From: Prolixibacteraceae bacterium
GTDB taxonomy: Bacteria; Bacteroidota; Bacteroidia; Bacteroidales; Prolixibacteraceae
Length of the DNA stretch: 64,000 bases
Direction of reading: 5' to 3'
NCBI GenBank assembly: GCA_003506435.1
Contig: DOAQ01000012.1
Span: 124,001-188,000, forward strand
Shown here: positions 51,711-61,317 of the stretch, piece by piece
Layout: every line of letters begins with the position of its first letter
Position numbering within the stretch: the first letter of the stretch is position 1
Position numbers and translations under genes: made by a program
The notes under the pieces: generated by a model
What the model saw: the letters and a program-made list of their open reading frames with translations, nothing else
The model's database searches: none
What the model was told of the DNA's origin: nothing

Positions 51711-53390
51711 ATGAAACGAATAGTAAAAATACTAATTATAGGAACTGCCTTTTTATCGGCAGGGTGTGCCGATTTAGACGAAACTCTTCGAACAGGTATA
51801 ACTGCAGAGACATATTACTCAACAGCGGTAGGATTTGAAGATCTGGCAGAAGCGCAGTACTATCCCATTCAGGTTAAGTATGGAGATTACAACAATATAT
51901 GGGACCATGGAACTGATATCTGGACATACGGTTCAGGCGCACGGGAATATCTTAATAGTTATGAATCTGGTTTGAATCCGAGTGCCACTTCGAGAAACTG
52001 GTATGCAATATGGGTTGCTTACTTCAAGGGAATAAATCTGGCGAATTCTGTGATAGGACGTGCCGATGATGTGGTGGATATGTCAGATGAGAGAAAAAAG
52101 ACGCTGGTGGCAGAGGCCCGCTTCTTACGGGCTCTTTACTATGATCATTTGGTAGAAACACACGGAGGTGTTCCCCTGAATCTTGAAGAAACAGTTGGAG
52201 TTGTGACAGAAGCATACCCTGCAACTGAAGATGAAATATGGAAAGTAGTTAAAGAAGATTTGGAATTTGCGGCTGCCAACTTGCCTGTAACTCAAAGTGA
52301 AGTGGGCAGGGCAACTTCGGGGGCAGCCAAGCATCTGCTGGCAAGAGTAAACCTTACCACGAAGAATTGGAGTGAAGCTGCGAAATGGGCAAAGGAAGTT
52401 ATTGATTCCAAACAGTACAGCCTGATTGCCAGCTATTATCAACTTTGGGACCCTTACCAATCCCACTCGGGGAAGGGATATAACGCTGAAACCATCTTTG
52501 GGCTCCTGATAACTCCAACATCAGGAATTAATGCCAGGGATCAGAAGTCAAGGCGTTTTGCTGCCAGAGTTCGCACCGTACCAGGTCTTCAGGCAACTTT
52601 TTATATCGGGAATGAAGTATCCAGGCATAAGCCGACCCCCTTCCTCGTGCATGAGATATTTAATAATGATCCGGACAGAACGGATGTTCCTAATCAATGG
52701 AATGACGAGCGCTGGACAACAGGCTTCAAACTTGTGTGGCGCTATAATAATCCGAAAACCCTGCCCAAAGGAGCTACTCTCGGTGACACGGCGGTATTTC
52801 TTCCCACGGAGAAACGATTTGAGCAGATGACCGATGCAGAAGCTGCTGCATATTCAAAACAACACAACTTCCGGATGTATAGAATGAAGGACTGGACTAC
52901 TGAAATTTGGCCGAGCCTGGCATTAAAATTCCGCATGCGGGGTGATGATTCACCAGAGATGTCGCTTGCAGCGCTTGGCGATTATAATCCTGCTTATTTT
53001 TGGAGAACTGAACCTATATTCCGGTTGGGGGAAACATATTTGATCGCGGCCGAAGCTTATATGATGATGGGTGGTGCGGCTAATTTGGATAAGGCGGCAG
53101 AATATTTCAACGCTATCAGAAAAAGAGCGGAAGTACCTGGTACTGTGATGCCCTTAATCACACCGGCTCAACTTAATATCGATGAAATACTGAATGAGCG
53201 CCATCGCGAGCTTACAGGGGAATACCTCACATGGTATGATCTTAAACGAACCGGCAAATTACTGGAACGGGTGAGAAAATATAACAAGGAGGCAGCGCCC
53301 TATATTCAGGAGTATCACATGTTGCGCCCAATTCCCCAGGAACAGATAGACCGTTGTACGAATGAATACCCACAAAATCCAGGCTATTAA
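51711..53390 (+). CDS. SusD/RagB-family nutrient-binding lipoprotein
   Basis: This 559-residue lipoprotein (lipobox LSAGC, Cys19) has a SusD-like N-terminal region (FEDLAEAQYYPI ... LVAEARFLRALYYDHLVETHGGVPL) and the C-terminal RagB/SusD domain (YLIAAEAYMMMGG ... ILNERHRELTGEYLTWYDLKR). The family caps the SusC barrel and binds glycan on the cell surface. Directly follows susC. Substrate specificity cannot be read from sequence. Confidence 0.97.
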   Translation: MKRIVKILIIGTAFLSAGCADLDETLRTGITAETYYSTAVGFEDLAEAQYYPIQVKYGDYNNIWDHGTDIWTYGSGAREYLNSYESGLNPSATSRNWYAIWVAYFKGINLANSVIGRADDVVDMSDERKKTLVAEARFLRALYYDHLVETHGGVPLNLEETVGVVTEAYPATEDEIWKVVKEDLEFAAANLPVTQSEVGRATSGAAKHLLARVNLTTKNWSEAAKWAKEVIDSKQYSLIASYYQLWDPYQSHSGKGYNAETIFGLLITPTSGINARDQKSRRFAARVRTVPGLQATFYIGNEVSRHKPTPFLVHEIFNNDPDRTDVPNQWNDERWTTGFKLVWRYNNPKTLPKGATLGDTAVFLPTEKRFEQMTDAEAAAYSKQHNFRMYRMKDWTTEIWPSLALKFRMRGDDSPEMSLAALGDYNPAYFWRTEPIFRLGETYLIAAEAYMMMGGAANLDKAAEYFNAIRKRAEVPGTVMPLITPAQLNIDEILNERHRELTGEYLTWYDLKRTGKLLERVRKYNKEAAPYIQEYHMLRPIPQEQIDRCTNEYPQNPGY

Positions 53391-53420
53391 TAAAGTAGAT
53401 TAAACCTAATATCGAACCAG

Positions 53421-53529
53421 ACAGGCTGTGTGAAATTGAAATTTAACTTGATGAGTTTTTCATATTTGGGAAAATTTAAAGATACCAACCGAATAAATTT
53501 CCTTATAAGTTAGTTTTCACACAGCCTGT
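53421..53529. repeat. 15-bp perfect inverted repeat after susD
   Basis: ACAGGCTGTGTGAAA (53421-53435) and TTTCACACAGCCTGT (53515-53529) are perfect complements enclosing 79 bases that hold further weak complementarity. It lies 30 bases after susD. The element could act as a terminator or processing hairpin; its size and exact termini also recall a small non-coding mobile element, though I see no target duplication. Confidence 0.6.
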
Positions 53530-53672
53530 TTTGTATAGAGCCAGAGAGCATTACATGAACAACTGAAATCAATGTACGAAAACAGTATCTGTGTACAGAT
53601 TCAAAAATATATTGATGTCCATTTTTCTTTTCGGCATCGCTTCACTTCAAATATTATTATCTATTATTTATT

Positions 53673-55019
53673 ATGAAACTTAGTCAATTGATTGATTATT
53701 TTAAGACTGGCCCTGATCTTGAGGTGATCCGGGATGAACAAACAGTAAAAAGGATTTATGAACGTAAGCGCTGGGCCGTTTTTCTTACATTGATAATAGG
53801 GTTTGGCTTTTTTTATACATGCAGGTTAAGTTTTTCCGTAGCTAAAAAGCCGATGTTGGATGCCGGGATTCTTGACCCGGTGCAAATGGGGATTATCGGT
53901 GCGGTATTGCTGTATGTGTATGCGATAGGCAAATTTGTGAACGGCATACTTGCCGACTATGCCAATATCCGTAAATTTATGTCAATTGCTTTATTTTGCT
54001 CCGCTATATTGAACCTGATTTTCGGTTTTACAAGCCTGTTTGTTCTTTTTGTTATAATATGGGCTTTAAACGGGTGGTTCCAGTCAATCGGTTCAGCTCC
54101 CAGCGTGGTTTCAATATGCCAGTGGTTCAGCAACAAGGAGAGGGGCACCCGTTATGGGATATGGGCAGGTGCGCACAACCTGGGCGAAGGGCTCACATTT
54201 GTAGGGACATCTTTTCTGATCAGTATGATGGGCTGGCGCTGGGGGTTTATCGGGCCGGGCATCGTGTGCCTGCTGGTTTCGTCAATCATGTTTTTTAACC
54301 TTGCCGACCGTCCCCAGACGTATGGTTTGCCAAACGTGGCCGATTATAAAAAAGATTACTCGGCAGGCAAACCGTTAAATGAATCGACCGGAAAGTTGCA
54401 GCGGATGGTTTTAAAGCGCCCGATTATCTGGATACTTGGACTGAGCAGTGCGCTGATGTATGTATGCCGGTATGGCATTCACAGTTGGGGCCCATTGTAT
54501 TTACAGGAAGTAAAGGATTACTCCATCGTTGAATCGGGAGTTATAATCGGGGCAAATACGGTTGTTGGCTTATTGGGTGCGGTAACATCAGGGCTGATTT
54601 CAGATAAATTTTTCCATTCGAGACGGAATATACCTACCTTGTTGTACGGGATATTGCTGACCGGTTCGCTTACAATGCTGATGCTGGTACCCCCGGGACA
54701 CCGTTGGCTCGATAGTATAGCAATAGGAGGTTTCGAATTTGCTATCGGCGGTCTGATTGTCTTTTTGGCCGGGTTGATAGCTGTTGATGTAATGCCCAAA
54801 AAAGCAGCTGGTGCGGTGAAGGGTTTAATAGGGCTTTTTAGCTATTTGGGTGCGGCAACGCAGGACTGGATCAGTGGTTTTTTAATTGATTCGGGAAAAA
54901 TTGTGACGGGCAGTGAAACGAACTACAACTTCGACAAGGTATTTTATTTCTGGATCGGCGCTTCTGTTGTATCTTTATTACTGGCATGTTTTGCCTGGAA
55001 CATTAAACCACAGGAATGA
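53673..55019 (+). CDS. OPA-family MFS transporter (GlpT/UhpT-like)
   Basis: This 448-residue membrane protein with about 12 transmembrane helices belongs to the organophosphate:phosphate antiporter family of the major facilitator superfamily. The N-terminal motif FGFFYTCRLSFSVAKKPML is typical of GlpT/UhpT/UhpC. Members exchange sugar phosphates or glycerol 3-phosphate for phosphate. Its place after susCD and before secreted glycosidase-like genes suggests it imports a product of the same glycan pathway, perhaps a phosphorylated or other small sugar. Substrate unknown. Confidence 0.9.
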   Translation: MKLSQLIDYFKTGPDLEVIRDEQTVKRIYERKRWAVFLTLIIGFGFFYTCRLSFSVAKKPMLDAGILDPVQMGIIGAVLLYVYAIGKFVNGILADYANIRKFMSIALFCSAILNLIFGFTSLFVLFVIIWALNGWFQSIGSAPSVVSICQWFSNKERGTRYGIWAGAHNLGEGLTFVGTSFLISMMGWRWGFIGPGIVCLLVSSIMFFNLADRPQTYGLPNVADYKKDYSAGKPLNESTGKLQRMVLKRPIIWILGLSSALMYVCRYGIHSWGPLYLQEVKDYSIVESGVIIGANTVVGLLGAVTSGLISDKFFHSRRNIPTLLYGILLTGSLTMLMLVPPGHRWLDSIAIGGFEFAIGGLIVFLAGLIAVDVMPKKAAGAVKGLIGLFSYLGAATQDWISGFLIDSGKIVTGSETNYNFDKVFYFWIGASVVSLLLACFAWNIKPQE

Positions 55020-55057
55020 AAATTGTGCTTATCTATTATATTTAAAAACATTAAGGA

Positions 55058-55837
55058 ATGCAAAAAATATTTTTATTTATCTTATTCGTAGGAACCTGCT
55101 TTATTTCACAATCGCAGAACATTGTAAAAGTTTATAATGTCCCGTCTTCCAAACAGGCAGTTGCCGTTGATTCAAAGTATTTCTATGTAATTAACAACAG
55201 CTCAATCACCAAACATCAGAAAAGTGATGGTCTTTTGGTTGATTCATGGGAGGATAAAGATTCGTTGATACATCACATGAATAGTGGAATTATTATTAGA
55301 AACAAACTGTATTGCATTAACTCGAACTATCCGGACATACCCATGGCGAGTTCTTTGGAAATTTTCAATCCCATTACACTTGAACACGTTTCTAATCATA
55401 GTTTTGGGATATTAAACGGTTCAGCAACGTGGGTTTACAAGTATAAAAACTTTTGGTATGTAGCATTCGCGCATTATTCAGGGAAAGATGGCATGGAAGG
55501 CCAAAGCAACGTCTGGACAAGACTGGTGAAATTTGACCGCAAATGGAGACAGGTTGAATCCTGGATTTTTCCGAAGGAGCTGTTAAAAAAGTTCGGTACC
55601 AAAAGTAATTCCGGAGGAGTTATTTTATCCGATGGAAAAGTTTTGATTACAGGTCATGATAATTTTGAAACCTATGTTTTGGAATTTCCCAATAAAGGGG
55701 TGACACTTAAATGGGTTGATACCATTCCGGTTGGATCTTATGGTCAGGGAATAGCCTATGAGAAAGACGGTAAATCAGAGTTTATTTACGGAATAATTAA
55801 AAAGGAGAGCAAAGTAGTTGTCACCAAAATTAAATAA
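55058..55837 (+). CDS. Secreted protein of unknown function, propeller-like
   Basis: This 259-residue protein with a signal peptide (LFVGTCFISQSQ) has a mature part that reads like a small beta-propeller: successive segments such as AVAVDSKYFYVINNSSITKH, SGIIIRNKLYCINSNYP, WVYKYKNFWYVAF and GGVILSDGKVLITGHDNFETYVLEF each resemble one blade. I do not recognise a named family and see no catalytic motif. It follows the OPA transporter by 38 bases, co-oriented with the glycan-utilisation genes, so it probably belongs to that locus. Confidence 0.75.
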   Translation: MQKIFLFILFVGTCFISQSQNIVKVYNVPSSKQAVAVDSKYFYVINNSSITKHQKSDGLLVDSWEDKDSLIHHMNSGIIIRNKLYCINSNYPDIPMASSLEIFNPITLEHVSNHSFGILNGSATWVYKYKNFWYVAFAHYSGKDGMEGQSNVWTRLVKFDRKWRQVESWIFPKELLKKFGTKSNSGGVILSDGKVLITGHDNFETYVLEFPNKGVTLKWVDTIPVGSYGQGIAYEKDGKSEFIYGIIKKESKVVVTKIK

Positions 55838-55942
55838 GCCTTTTCCATTTACCGGAAAAATTGGGTCAAGAAATCCAAGGTTAATTGCTTAAAGATTAAT
55901 GAAAAAAGGGATCACCATAAGGATAAAAAAGAATTTTATACA

Positions 55943-58522
55943 ATGAATAAATATAGTACTATAAGGGTAATCCTTATTGTTTTCTTGATACAGGTGTCAG
56001 TTTTATCAATAGCACAAAATTTAACCTTGAAAACAGGTGAATGGATACGCAATTGGTACTTGTTGGGTCCTTTTCCCCTGGAGAAAAGCTCAAATGAAAA
56101 TCAGCATTTACCGGGATTTGATAATGATTTTCTACTTCAATGCGGTGGTGAAGCTAATCCTCGGGTAAAAGAGGGGCTGATGGTAAAATTTAATGATGTA
56201 CCTGTACATTGGATAAAATATAAAAGCCCGGATGCTATCATAAACCTGGATAGAGTAATTTCGGAAGAGAATTTTGTTTCGGCTTATGCATTTACTGAAA
56301 TTGAATCAGACAAAGAAGGAGTTCATCTATTTTCCCTTGGAACCGATGATGGTGTAAAACTGTGGTTTAACGGAGAAAAAGTATGGGACTACCCCAGGAA
56401 GGAACGAGGCATAATTCGGGATGATGAATTAATCCCCGTTCACGTTCGCAAAGGAAAGAATACAATTTTATTAAAAGTTGAAGAGCGTAAAGGTGCATGG
56501 GGTTTCAATGCCAGAATTTTACCCTCTAATTCGGGTGAATTTGTAAATCTGATATCCCTATTTCATGTGGGTATAAAAAGTGATGGTATTCCTGAGTTGA
56601 GACTCTTGCAGAAGGAGTCTTTCACGGAAAAATTGTTCAAGTCTGTTCAGCTTAAAATAGTAGATGAAAACAATAAAAATACAATTTGGCAGGGAGATTG
56701 GACAAAGAAGCAGGATATGATTTTGCCTGTTGGAAGTGATGAATACAAAAAGAACAGATTGATAATCACCGCAACAATGGCGGATGGTAATTTGTGGGAA
56801 AAGGAAATTCCATTTAGTTCCGGGATACCCATTCGTTATAAGCTTTTCGAAAATGGAAAGGCAAATTATCATATAACGATTGCTAAAGATGCATCGGAGA
56901 GTGAGCAATGGGCTGCAAAAGAACTTCAACATTGGTTAACCCAAATTTGTGGGGCTACCTTTCCAATAAAAACAGATGATGAAGAAATTATGGCGCATGA
57001 AATAATCATTGGCTACAACAGGCATTCACTTGCACTGCTTGAGCCTGGAACTAAAAAACCGACAGACACGGATGAAAGTTATCACTATAAAAACATAGGA
57101 CCAACTATTCTATTATTAGGAGGAGAAAAACGAGGATCAATGTATTCCGTTTTCTCCTTTCTTGAGAACGAATTGGGATGCCGGTGGTATACTCCTGCTG
57201 TAAGTGTTATTCCGCCAAAAGCAAATTTTACTTTTAGTTATTTAAATCATACCGAATCGCCTTCGGTAAGAGTCAGAAACGATTTTTATTACGAAGCATT
57301 TGATCCGATATGGGCAGCCCGAAATAAAATAAACGGTGCAATGGGAACTCGCAAGCAGATTGGCGGCGTTGAAGGGTATTGGGGTGTACATACGTTTGAC
57401 CGGTTTTTGCCCCCTTCCGAATTTTTCGGGACACACCCTGAGTATTACAGTTTAATTAATGGAGAACGAACTTGCAATCAGGCACAGCTTTGTCTGACAA
57501 ATCCGGATGTTTTGGATATTGTTGCCGAAAGGTTAAAGAAAGTAATGATCGATGAGCCTGAATGTCTGATCTATTGCGTGTCTCAAAACGATTGCAGAAA
57601 TCCTTGTCAGTGTGAAAAATGCCAGGCAATTGTAAAAAAAGAAAAAAGTGAAGCGGGACCTGTTATTTGGTTTGTTAATCAGGTAGCGGAAAGAATTAAA
57701 GATGAATTTCCCGGTAAATATGTAGGAACGCTTGCTTACCAGTATACCCGAAAACCTCCTGCTACAATTAAGCCCCTTGAAAATGTTGTTGTACGTTTTT
57801 GCAGTATTGAGTGCTGTTTTGCACACGACTTTAAAAATTGTCCTGAAAATAAAAAATTTCTGGAAGACCTTGAAGGTTGGGCAGCCATTGCGCCTCATGT
57901 ATATATTTGGGATTATGTAGTCAGTTTTAAAGAATACCTTTTACCTTTTCCCAATTTTAATGTCCTTCAACCAAATATTAGAACTTTTCTTGATAACAAA
58001 GCCATCGGGATAATGGAGCAGGCTGCTTATCAGTGCAGGGGTACCGAATTTGCTGAATTACGCGCATATCTTATTGCAAAATTGTTGTGGAATGCTGAAA
58101 CTAATGTGGATTTGGTTATTGATGATTTTATGACCGGTTACTATGGCCGCAGCGGACAGTATGTTCGTTTATATTTTAATCTGCTTCATAGTATGATAAC
58201 ACCTGAGACACATATTTATATAGGATCAAAAGGGGTAACGTATAATAATTCCTTGTTAACGGAGGAGTTTGTCAGAGAAGCTGAAAAAATATTTGACAAA
58301 GCAGAGCATGTTGCAGATAATGTTCAAATATTACAACGAGTTGAAATGGCGCGATTGCCTGTAATGTATCTAAAATGTAAAAGAACTCCGGTTCAAGCCA
58401 GGATTGATGGAACGTATGATCGCTTTTGCCAGATTTTGAAACGAGAAGGGATTACACATCTTTCTGAAAAAGGAGAGCCTGATGTTGAACTTTTTCACCT
58501 AAATGTAAAAAAGGCAGAATGA
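55943..58522 (+). CDS. DUF4838 domain-containing glycosidase-like protein
   Basis: This 859-residue exported protein has a signal peptide (to about SIAQ) and an N-terminal beta-sandwich resembling PA14/carbohydrate-binding modules (about 30-200, SLGTDDGVKLWFNGEKVWDYPRKERG). A GH20-b-like region follows (ESEQWAAKELQHWLTQICG). A large DUF4838 domain comes last, with the cysteine-rich signature VSQNDCRNPCQCEKC and the downstream NVVVRFCSIECCFAHDF. DUF4838 proteins are found in polysaccharide loci and are related to family 20/84/115-type barrels; activity is not known to me. It is followed by another glycosidase-like gene. Confidence 0.85.
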   Translation: MNKYSTIRVILIVFLIQVSVLSIAQNLTLKTGEWIRNWYLLGPFPLEKSSNENQHLPGFDNDFLLQCGGEANPRVKEGLMVKFNDVPVHWIKYKSPDAIINLDRVISEENFVSAYAFTEIESDKEGVHLFSLGTDDGVKLWFNGEKVWDYPRKERGIIRDDELIPVHVRKGKNTILLKVEERKGAWGFNARILPSNSGEFVNLISLFHVGIKSDGIPELRLLQKESFTEKLFKSVQLKIVDENNKNTIWQGDWTKKQDMILPVGSDEYKKNRLIITATMADGNLWEKEIPFSSGIPIRYKLFENGKANYHITIAKDASESEQWAAKELQHWLTQICGATFPIKTDDEEIMAHEIIIGYNRHSLALLEPGTKKPTDTDESYHYKNIGPTILLLGGEKRGSMYSVFSFLENELGCRWYTPAVSVIPPKANFTFSYLNHTESPSVRVRNDFYYEAFDPIWAARNKINGAMGTRKQIGGVEGYWGVHTFDRFLPPSEFFGTHPEYYSLINGERTCNQAQLCLTNPDVLDIVAERLKKVMIDEPECLIYCVSQNDCRNPCQCEKCQAIVKKEKSEAGPVIWFVNQVAERIKDEFPGKYVGTLAYQYTRKPPATIKPLENVVVRFCSIECCFAHDFKNCPENKKFLEDLEGWAAIAPHVYIWDYVVSFKEYLLPFPNFNVLQPNIRTFLDNKAIGIMEQAAYQCRGTEFAELRAYLIAKLLWNAETNVDLVIDDFMTGYYGRSGQYVRLYFNLLHSMITPETHIYIGSKGVTYNNSLLTEEFVREAEKIFDKAEHVADNVQILQRVEMARLPVMYLKCKRTPVQARIDGTYDRFCQILKREGITHLSEKGEPDVELFHLNVKKAE

Positions 58523-58565
58523 TGAAATTATTTCTGGAATTCAACTATTATAAAATTTTACGAGG

Positions 58566-60281
58566 ATGAAGAAAAAAATAAAAACACCTGTCATTTTAGT
58601 AGGTGCGATCGCGGTATTTCTTACACTTGCATATTGCTGTGCCCCTACCCCTGATGGTGCAAAAGAAACTACGTTGTGTAATGGAATTATACTTCCGAAA
58701 GAGTGGCCTCCAAGGTATCCTGTTCCCAATAAGCCAACGGATATGCCAGTTCCTTACCTGGAAAATATTCCTGATATTATCCCGGTCAGTTTAGGAAGAC
58801 AGTTGTTTATAGACGACTTTCTGATTGAAGAGACGGATCTTATAAGGACATTTCATTCTCCGCATTATTATAAAGGAAATCCGGTTTTAGGGCCAGATAA
58901 ACCCTGGGAATATACTGCATCGGGATACCCCTACGCAGCCCCGTTTAGTGACGGTGTCTGGTACGATGAGAAGGACCGGAAGTTTAAAATGTGGTACTCA
59001 ACAGGCGGCGGCAAATTGAATCAAAAAACCGACCGGTTCAATGTTGTTACAGCCTTTGCAATTTCAGACGATGGAATACATTGGGAAAAGCCGGTTTTAG
59101 ATATTGTCTCGGGGACAAATCTGGTTGATATTCGTTTCAGGGATTCCAATACAGTTTGGCTCGATAAAAATGAACCAGACTCAACCAAAAGATACAAGCT
59201 TTTTAACGTTGAAATTGGATGGCCTGATGACCGGTGGAGGTTTGTTCTGAAATATTCTTCCGATGGGATTCATTGGTCTGAAGGCGTTGCCCAATCGGGT
59301 GATATTTATGACCGTTCTACCGTTTTTTACAATCCATTTCGGGATAAATGGGTATTTAGTCTACGGGTGAGATACGATATAGGCAGATGCCGAAATTATC
59401 TCGAAAATGATGATCCGGAAATCGGGGCAAGTTTAGCCCACCGCACCTGGGGAGCAATTGACAAAAACATCGTTTATTGGTTTGGCCCGTGGGAAAAAGA
59501 ACTCACGAACCCGAATCCTGAATATTGTGATATAAAACCTCAAATCTATAATCACGATGCAATTGCTTACGAAAGTCTGATGCTAGGGTTTTTCTCTGTT
59601 TGGCAAGGTCCCGAAAATGAAACATGCGAAAAATTAAGCATACAAAAACGTAATGAAGTTGCCATTGGATTCAGCCGCGATGGTTTTCACTGGCACCGCC
59701 CGGATATGAACAGGTTTTTTCCGGTAGATGAAACGAAAGGAGCCTGGAATTTTGGGAATATCCAATCGGTTTGCGGCGCCCCGATTATTGTTTTTGATTC
59801 TCTCTATTTTTACATGAGTGGGCGGAAACAAAATACTGTATTCTGGGATAGCTTTTCCAGTACCGGTTTAGCCACCCTCCGCAGGGACGGATTTGCTTCT
59901 TTAGATGCAGGGCAACATGAAGGAACTCTTCTTACCCGAAAATTAAAATTCGATGGGGAATTTCTTTTTGTAAATGCAGATGCTTCGAACGGGCAACTTT
60001 TAGCTGAAGTTCTGAATGAGAAAGGACAAATTATTGATGGCTATTCAAAAGATCAATGTCTTCCTGTAAAAGTCAACGGTACCAAACTTGCTATTGAATG
60101 GAAGAATATGAAGAAATTGGAGAATTTATCCGGGAAAACAATACAAATCAGGTTTTACCTTAAAAATACAGCTTTTTATTCCTTTTGGATAAGTAAATAT
60201 AGCACGGGTGAAAGCAGTGGCTATACTGCCGGAGGTGGACCCAATCTTCATCCTTCAGGGAAAGATATCCCTCTACTTTAA
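58566..60281 (+). CDS. Predicted five-bladed propeller glycosidase, lipoprotein
   Basis: This 571-residue protein has a lipoprotein-type signal (TLAYCCAPTP). The body resembles the GH43/GH32-like propeller hydrolases: LFIDDFLIEETDLIRTFHSPHYYKGNPVL, PFSDGVWYDEKDRKFKMWYST, FAISDDGIHWEKPVLDI and AIGFSRDGFHWHRPD recur as blade motifs. A beta-sandwich (about 480-571) ends it. Family assignment is uncertain; no WMNDPNG motif is present. Probably a surface or periplasmic enzyme of the glycan locus, 43 bases after the DUF4838 gene and four bases before the isomerase gene. Confidence 0.8.
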   Translation: MKKKIKTPVILVGAIAVFLTLAYCCAPTPDGAKETTLCNGIILPKEWPPRYPVPNKPTDMPVPYLENIPDIIPVSLGRQLFIDDFLIEETDLIRTFHSPHYYKGNPVLGPDKPWEYTASGYPYAAPFSDGVWYDEKDRKFKMWYSTGGGKLNQKTDRFNVVTAFAISDDGIHWEKPVLDIVSGTNLVDIRFRDSNTVWLDKNEPDSTKRYKLFNVEIGWPDDRWRFVLKYSSDGIHWSEGVAQSGDIYDRSTVFYNPFRDKWVFSLRVRYDIGRCRNYLENDDPEIGASLAHRTWGAIDKNIVYWFGPWEKELTNPNPEYCDIKPQIYNHDAIAYESLMLGFFSVWQGPENETCEKLSIQKRNEVAIGFSRDGFHWHRPDMNRFFPVDETKGAWNFGNIQSVCGAPIIVFDSLYFYMSGRKQNTVFWDSFSSTGLATLRRDGFASLDAGQHEGTLLTRKLKFDGEFLFVNADASNGQLLAEVLNEKGQIIDGYSKDQCLPVKVNGTKLAIEWKNMKKLENLSGKTIQIRFYLKNTAFYSFWISKYSTGESSGYTAGGGPNLHPSGKDIPLL

Positions 60282-60293
60282 AATTTGGATTAT

Positions 60294-61214
60294 ATGAGGA
60301 CAATGGGAAATATCTATAAATATACTTTTATCCTGTCGTTGGTTATCAGTGCTGTTTCTTGTAAAAACAAGCCGGTACCTTCGCCCGACAATTGGGAAAT
60401 TGGTACTTCGATTGGTTTTTTTACCAGCTTCTCACAACAGGAATTTTTTGAATTCAAAAACCAGGGGTTTAACTGCCTGGAGTTAGGTTTAAAATCATTT
60501 ATTACGAGCTCAAACGAAGAAAGGGATTCACTGTTTGAAAATTTGAAAGAAAAACTGGATTATTCAGGCATGAAAATTTGGTCAATACATCTGCCGTTCG
60601 ACAGTATTTACGATATCTCGGTCGTTGACAGAGAAGCCAGGGATTTTGCAGTCAACGAGATAATCCGGTATATCACTTTAGGAAAAATGTTTGGGGCAAA
60701 AAAATATGTGATACATGGAAGTACCGACATTAAAAATGAAAGCGACAGGAGTATTCAGATTGAAAATTGTATCGCTTCATTAAAGATACTGAACGAAGAA
60801 GTAAAAAAACAAGGAGCTCAATTAGCGGTCGAATGTTTATCGCGTACCTGCCTGGGAAATACATCAGCAGAACTACTTCATATTGTAAACTCAGTAGGCA
60901 ATGGAATTGGGATTTGTTTCGATTCAAACCATCTGTTACATGAGAAACCGGAAGAATTTGTGGAAAAAGTCGGGGCATTGATTTGTACCGTTCATATTTC
61001 CGATTATGATGGCCTAAAATCAAGGCACTGGCTTCCGGGGCGTGGAAATATTAACTGGGCAAACGTAGTTTCAGCATTATTGAAAGCCGGCTATCAGGGG
61101 CCTTTTATGTTTGAAGTGAAAAAAAAGTCGCCTGAAAACACTGGTGGTGCAAAAGAACTTGCAGGGAGCTGGGAATTTATAAAAAGCGAATACGAAAAAT
61201 CAGCTTCAAAATGA
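60294..61214 (+). CDS. Sugar phosphate isomerase/epimerase family lipoprotein
   Basis: This TIM-barrel protein of the xylose-isomerase-like/AP-endonuclease-2 superfamily is about 306 residues long. After a lipoprotein signal (SLVISAVSCKN) the barrel contains the family blocks EIGTSIGFF-like GTSIGFFTSF, NCLELGL, YVIHGSTDI, LAVECLSRT, GICFDSNHL, VHISDYDG and HWLPGRGNINW, holding the metal-binding Glu, Asp and His residues. Starts are possible at TTG 60285, ATG 60294 and ATG 60303; I take 60294. It is the last gene of the rightward glycan locus. An exported barrel of this type is unusual but recurs in this phylum. Confidence 0.88.
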   Translation: MRTMGNIYKYTFILSLVISAVSCKNKPVPSPDNWEIGTSIGFFTSFSQQEFFEFKNQGFNCLELGLKSFITSSNEERDSLFENLKEKLDYSGMKIWSIHLPFDSIYDISVVDREARDFAVNEIIRYITLGKMFGAKKYVIHGSTDIKNESDRSIQIENCIASLKILNEEVKKQGAQLAVECLSRTCLGNTSAELLHIVNSVGNGIGICFDSNHLLHEKPEEFVEKVGALICTVHISDYDGLKSRHWLPGRGNINWANVVSALLKAGYQGPFMFEVKKKSPENTGGAKELAGSWEFIKSEYEKSASK

Positions 61215-61317
61215 TTTCGATTTCGATGAGAAAGTACATTTTAGTGTTTTTTCTTGCTGATAGTTGGCAGCGTTTTAAGCCAGTCTCATTATATATTGAA
61301 TACAGATTTGTCGGTTT

